NCBI RefSeq assembly: GCF_039538005.1
Contig: NZ_BAABBO010000007.1
Coordinates: 124,001 to 188,000, forward strand
Direction of reading: 5' to 3'
Origin: Allohahella marinimesophila
Lineage (GTDB): Bacteria; Pseudomonadota; Gammaproteobacteria; Pseudomonadales; Oleiphilaceae
Length of the DNA stretch: 64,000 nt
Part shown: positions 62,581 through 64,000 of the stretch, in pieces
Numbering within the stretch: position 1 is the first letter of the stretch
Layout: every line of letters begins with the position of its first letter
The notes under the pieces: model-generated
What the model saw: the letters and a program-made list of their open reading frames with translations, nothing else
What the model was told of the DNA's origin: nothing
Databases searched by the model: none
Position numbers and translations under genes: made by a program

Positions 62581-62596
62581 TGTGATCTGTGTCACA
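62581..62596. promoter_or_regulatory. CRP/Vfr-type binding site
   Basis: TGTGA-TCTGTG-TCACA is a perfect match to the CRP consensus half-sites with the six-base spacer. On the minus strand a -10-like TAGACT lies at 62541-62536, which would put the site centre near -60 of the exported phosphatase/nuclease gene, the class I position. The -35 region is weak, as expected for an activated promoter. Confidence 0.75.
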
Positions 62597-62604
62597 AGTG
62601 CTCA

Positions 62605-62659
62605 GGCTCGAGGCGGTCCTTGCAAGCACCTCGAGCCAAAGCAGCTGCCCTCAGGCAGC
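62605..62659 (-). terminator. Two hairpins after the membrane-anchor gene
   Basis: Reading on the minus strand after the stop at 62667, GCTGCC-TGAG-GGCAGC forms a six-pair hairpin (62659-62644). Further on, GGCTCGAGG and CCTCGAGCC form a nine-pair stem (62637-62605). T runs are short, so termination is plausible but not sure. Confidence 0.45.
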
Positions 62660-62666
62660 CATTCCT

Positions 62667-63377
62667 TTACATGGCCTTTTTAAGCTCGCCGTAATCTCCA
62701 TCTGTACGGAGGACAACCGTAACGTCATTGTCGTTTCGGTTGCGGAAAAACCAGCCGTGATTGCCAGTGAAGGACGCCGTCAGCTCGCCTTCATCTGCCG
62801 AGACGCCTCGACCTTTTTCGTATGAAATCGACTGGCCACTGCCGTCACCATGGGTGTCGAAGTTCAGGGGACCGCCTTCGGTTTCCCACGAATAACGGGC
62901 CACTGCATCTTTTTCCATCGTCAGCTTGTACTCGGTCCCTTCACCCGGCGTCAGTACGAAGCGCACTTCGTCCTCCCATTTGGCTTCGGCTACCGGTGCT
63001 GGCGCTTCAGCTTCAGCTTCAGGTCCGGCCGCAGCAGCGGGTTCGCTGGAATCAGGGGCCGTCTCAGCTGGGGCTGCAGCGATTTCGGCAGCAGGCGCAG
63101 CAGTAGGCTCTGTTACTGTCTCCTCACTCGAAGACGACATTGATGTTGCCAAAGCCGCTTCATCAGCCTCAGCTTCATGGGCGAGCTGCTCCTTGATTTC
63201 ACCCATTTCTTTCAGGCCGAGCACGCGACCCGCGCCTGTGGGATCCAGCCCATACTCGGCCGGCATCACGACAGTCACCAGCAGCACGGCCGCTACGATG
63301 GCAGCAATGATGGTGGAACGGATCAATTTTGCAGAACTGGGTAGTTCGTTTTTAGCAGGTATTTCGGTGTTATACAT
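62667..63377 (-). CDS. Transmembrane anchor protein with Ala/Pro/Glu-rich linker
   Basis: This 236-residue membrane-anchored protein has an N-terminal helix (IIAAIVAAVLLVTVVMPAEY). A periplasmic part follows with YGLDPTGAGRVLGLKEMGE and a long A/P/E-rich linker (about 75-135). A compact C-terminal domain has EVRFVLTPGEGTEYKLTM, the phrase WETEGGPLNFDTHGDGSG, and FTGNHGWFFRNRNDNDVTVV. It looks like the so-called transmembrane anchor proteins found beside HupE/UreJ-like genes. The function is unknown. It is 16 bases downstream of the HupE-like gene. Confidence 0.8.
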   Translation of the reverse strand: MYNTEIPAKNELPSSAKLIRSTIIAAIVAAVLLVTVVMPAEYGLDPTGAGRVLGLKEMGEIKEQLAHEAEADEAALATSMSSSSEETVTEPTAAPAAEIAAAPAETAPDSSEPAAAAGPEAEAEAPAPVAEAKWEDEVRFVLTPGEGTEYKLTMEKDAVARYSWETEGGPLNFDTHGDGSGQSISYEKGRGVSADEGELTASFTGNHGWFFRNRNDNDVTVVLRTDGDYGELKKAM

Positions 63378-63393
63378 GAAAAATCTCCAGAAT

Positions 63394-64000
63394 CTATGCG
63401 ATGAAATAGCCGGTGAGCTGATAGCCGATGAGCAGGAAGCCTGCGCTCATCAAGGCCACATTGGCGGTGTAGGCATGACGAATGAAACCATCGGTCTTCC
63501 GCCAGAAACTCATGACGATCAGAATCATCGCCAGTGCGATGAGCTGGCCAATTTCAACGCCAACGTTGAATGCGAGCAGGTTGGGTACCAGGCCGTCCGG
63601 CGAGATGTCGTACTCGTTGATTTTCGTGGACAGACCAAAGCCGTGGAAGAACCCGAAGATAAGCGTGGCGACCTTCGTGTTCGGCTGAAAACCAAACCAG
63701 CGTTGGTAGGCGCCAAGGTTATCCAATGCCTTGTAGACCACCGAGAGGCCGATGATGGCATCGATGATGAAGCTGTTGATACCGACGTTGAAGTACACGC
63801 GCAACAGCATCGTGGTCGAATGCCCCAGCGCAAAAAGGCTGACGTAAATGGCGATGTGTTGCATCCGGTAAAGGAAAAAGATCACCCCTAGCAGGAACAG
63901 CAGATGGTCGTAACCGGTGACCATGTGCTTGGCGCCCAGGTAGGTGAACGCGATGAGATTGACGCCGGTGATTTCCTGGATGTAGCCCTTGTCGCCCTCG
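63394..64000 (-). CDS. HupE/UreJ-family membrane protein (5' end cut by window)
   Basis: The frame is open to the window edge, so the N-terminus is missing. Visible residues run from EGDKGYIQEITGVNLIAFTY onward. The family phrase GYDHLLFLLGVIFFLY follows, then IAIYVSLFALGHSTTMLLRV, FGFFHGFGLSTKINEY and LLAFNVGVEIGQLIALAMIL, with about six helices. His residues of the DHLLFL, GHS and FHGFG motifs suggest metal binding. HupE/UreJ proteins are linked to nickel or cobalt uptake, but this longer branch is uncharacterised. It is co-directional with the anchor protein gene. An internal ATG at 63924 is not the true start. Confidence 0.85.
   Translation of the reverse strand, partial: EGDKGYIQEITGVNLIAFTYLGAKHMVTGYDHLLFLLGVIFFLYRMQHIAIYVSLFALGHSTTMLLRVYFNVGINSFIIDAIIGLSVVYKALDNLGAYQRWFGFQPNTKVATLIFGFFHGFGLSTKINEYDISPDGLVPNLLAFNVGVEIGQLIALAMILIVMSFWRKTDGFIRHAYTANVALMSAGFLLIGYQLTGYFIA

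Noticed and set aside
1..64000. CRISPR arrays, tRNA or rRNA genes, insertion sequences, phage genes
   Set aside because: No direct-repeat array, cloverleaf-like sequence, rRNA block, transposase, integrase or phage structural gene was recognised on either strand. A weak tRNA could be missed by eye.

Overview
The window is a gene-dense, GC-rich chromosomal stretch from a Gram-negative bacterium, most likely a marine-type gammaproteobacterium. The reasons are a full MSHA (mannose-sensitive haemagglutinin) type IV pilus locus, TonB-dependent iron uptake with Fur-box-like sites, a CRP/Vfr-type site, a PEP-CTERM protein, and a petrobactin (asb) siderophore cluster of the kind known from Marinobacter and Bacillus. 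I cannot name the genus from sequence alone. No rRNA, tRNA, CRISPR array, insertion sequence or prophage was seen.

Layout. (1) 1-15050 is a catabolic and transport block. It holds a molybdenum hydroxylase operon (large subunit, FAD subunit, 2Fe-2S subunit fused to a CoxG-like domain, then a MarR regulator cut by the window edge). It is divergent from an amidohydrolase. Next comes an operon for an oligopeptide-type ABC importer (binding protein, two permeases, fused double ATPase) ending in a GntR/FCD regulator, divergent from a gamma-glutamyltransferase-family enzyme and a TauE/SafE exporter. Two inverted copies of an 11-bp element sit in that divergent promoter region. (2) 15274-18326 has an exported endonuclease I-like nuclease, a small GIY-YIG-like protein translationally coupled to it, and a PEP-CTERM protein with a sigma-54-like promoter, a palindromic upstream site and a clear terminator. 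(3) 18400-41137 is a surface pilus and cyclic-di-GMP block: a 7TM diguanylate cyclase, a response regulator with a deletion-type scar, sixteen collinear msh genes (mshI to mshQ), and a convergent PAS-GGDEF-EAL protein. MshE carries an MshEN-type N-terminus, the known cyclic-di-GMP sensor of these pili, so signal enzymes and the likely effector lie side by side. (4) 41438-43979 has a beta-propeller lipoprotein and an ACR3/BASS-type transporter. (5) 44052-60084 is an iron island: a two-component system, a TonB-dependent receptor, a FecB-type binding protein, a FecCD permease, an ATPase and a DUF2218 protein on the plus strand, converging on the asbABCDEF operon and a MATE exporter on the minus strand. 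Fur-box-like sequences precede all four transcription units. (6) 60153-64000 has a membrane protein with a GFA-fold enzyme, an exported endonuclease/exonuclease/phosphatase-fold protein behind a perfect CRP-type site, and a membrane-anchor/HupE-UreJ pair cut by the window end.

How they work together: the iron island covers siderophore synthesis, a possible exporter, uptake and local regulation. The msh block couples pilus assembly to cyclic-di-GMP. The first block looks like uptake and breakdown of a peptide-like or N-heterocyclic compound whose identity cannot be read from sequence.
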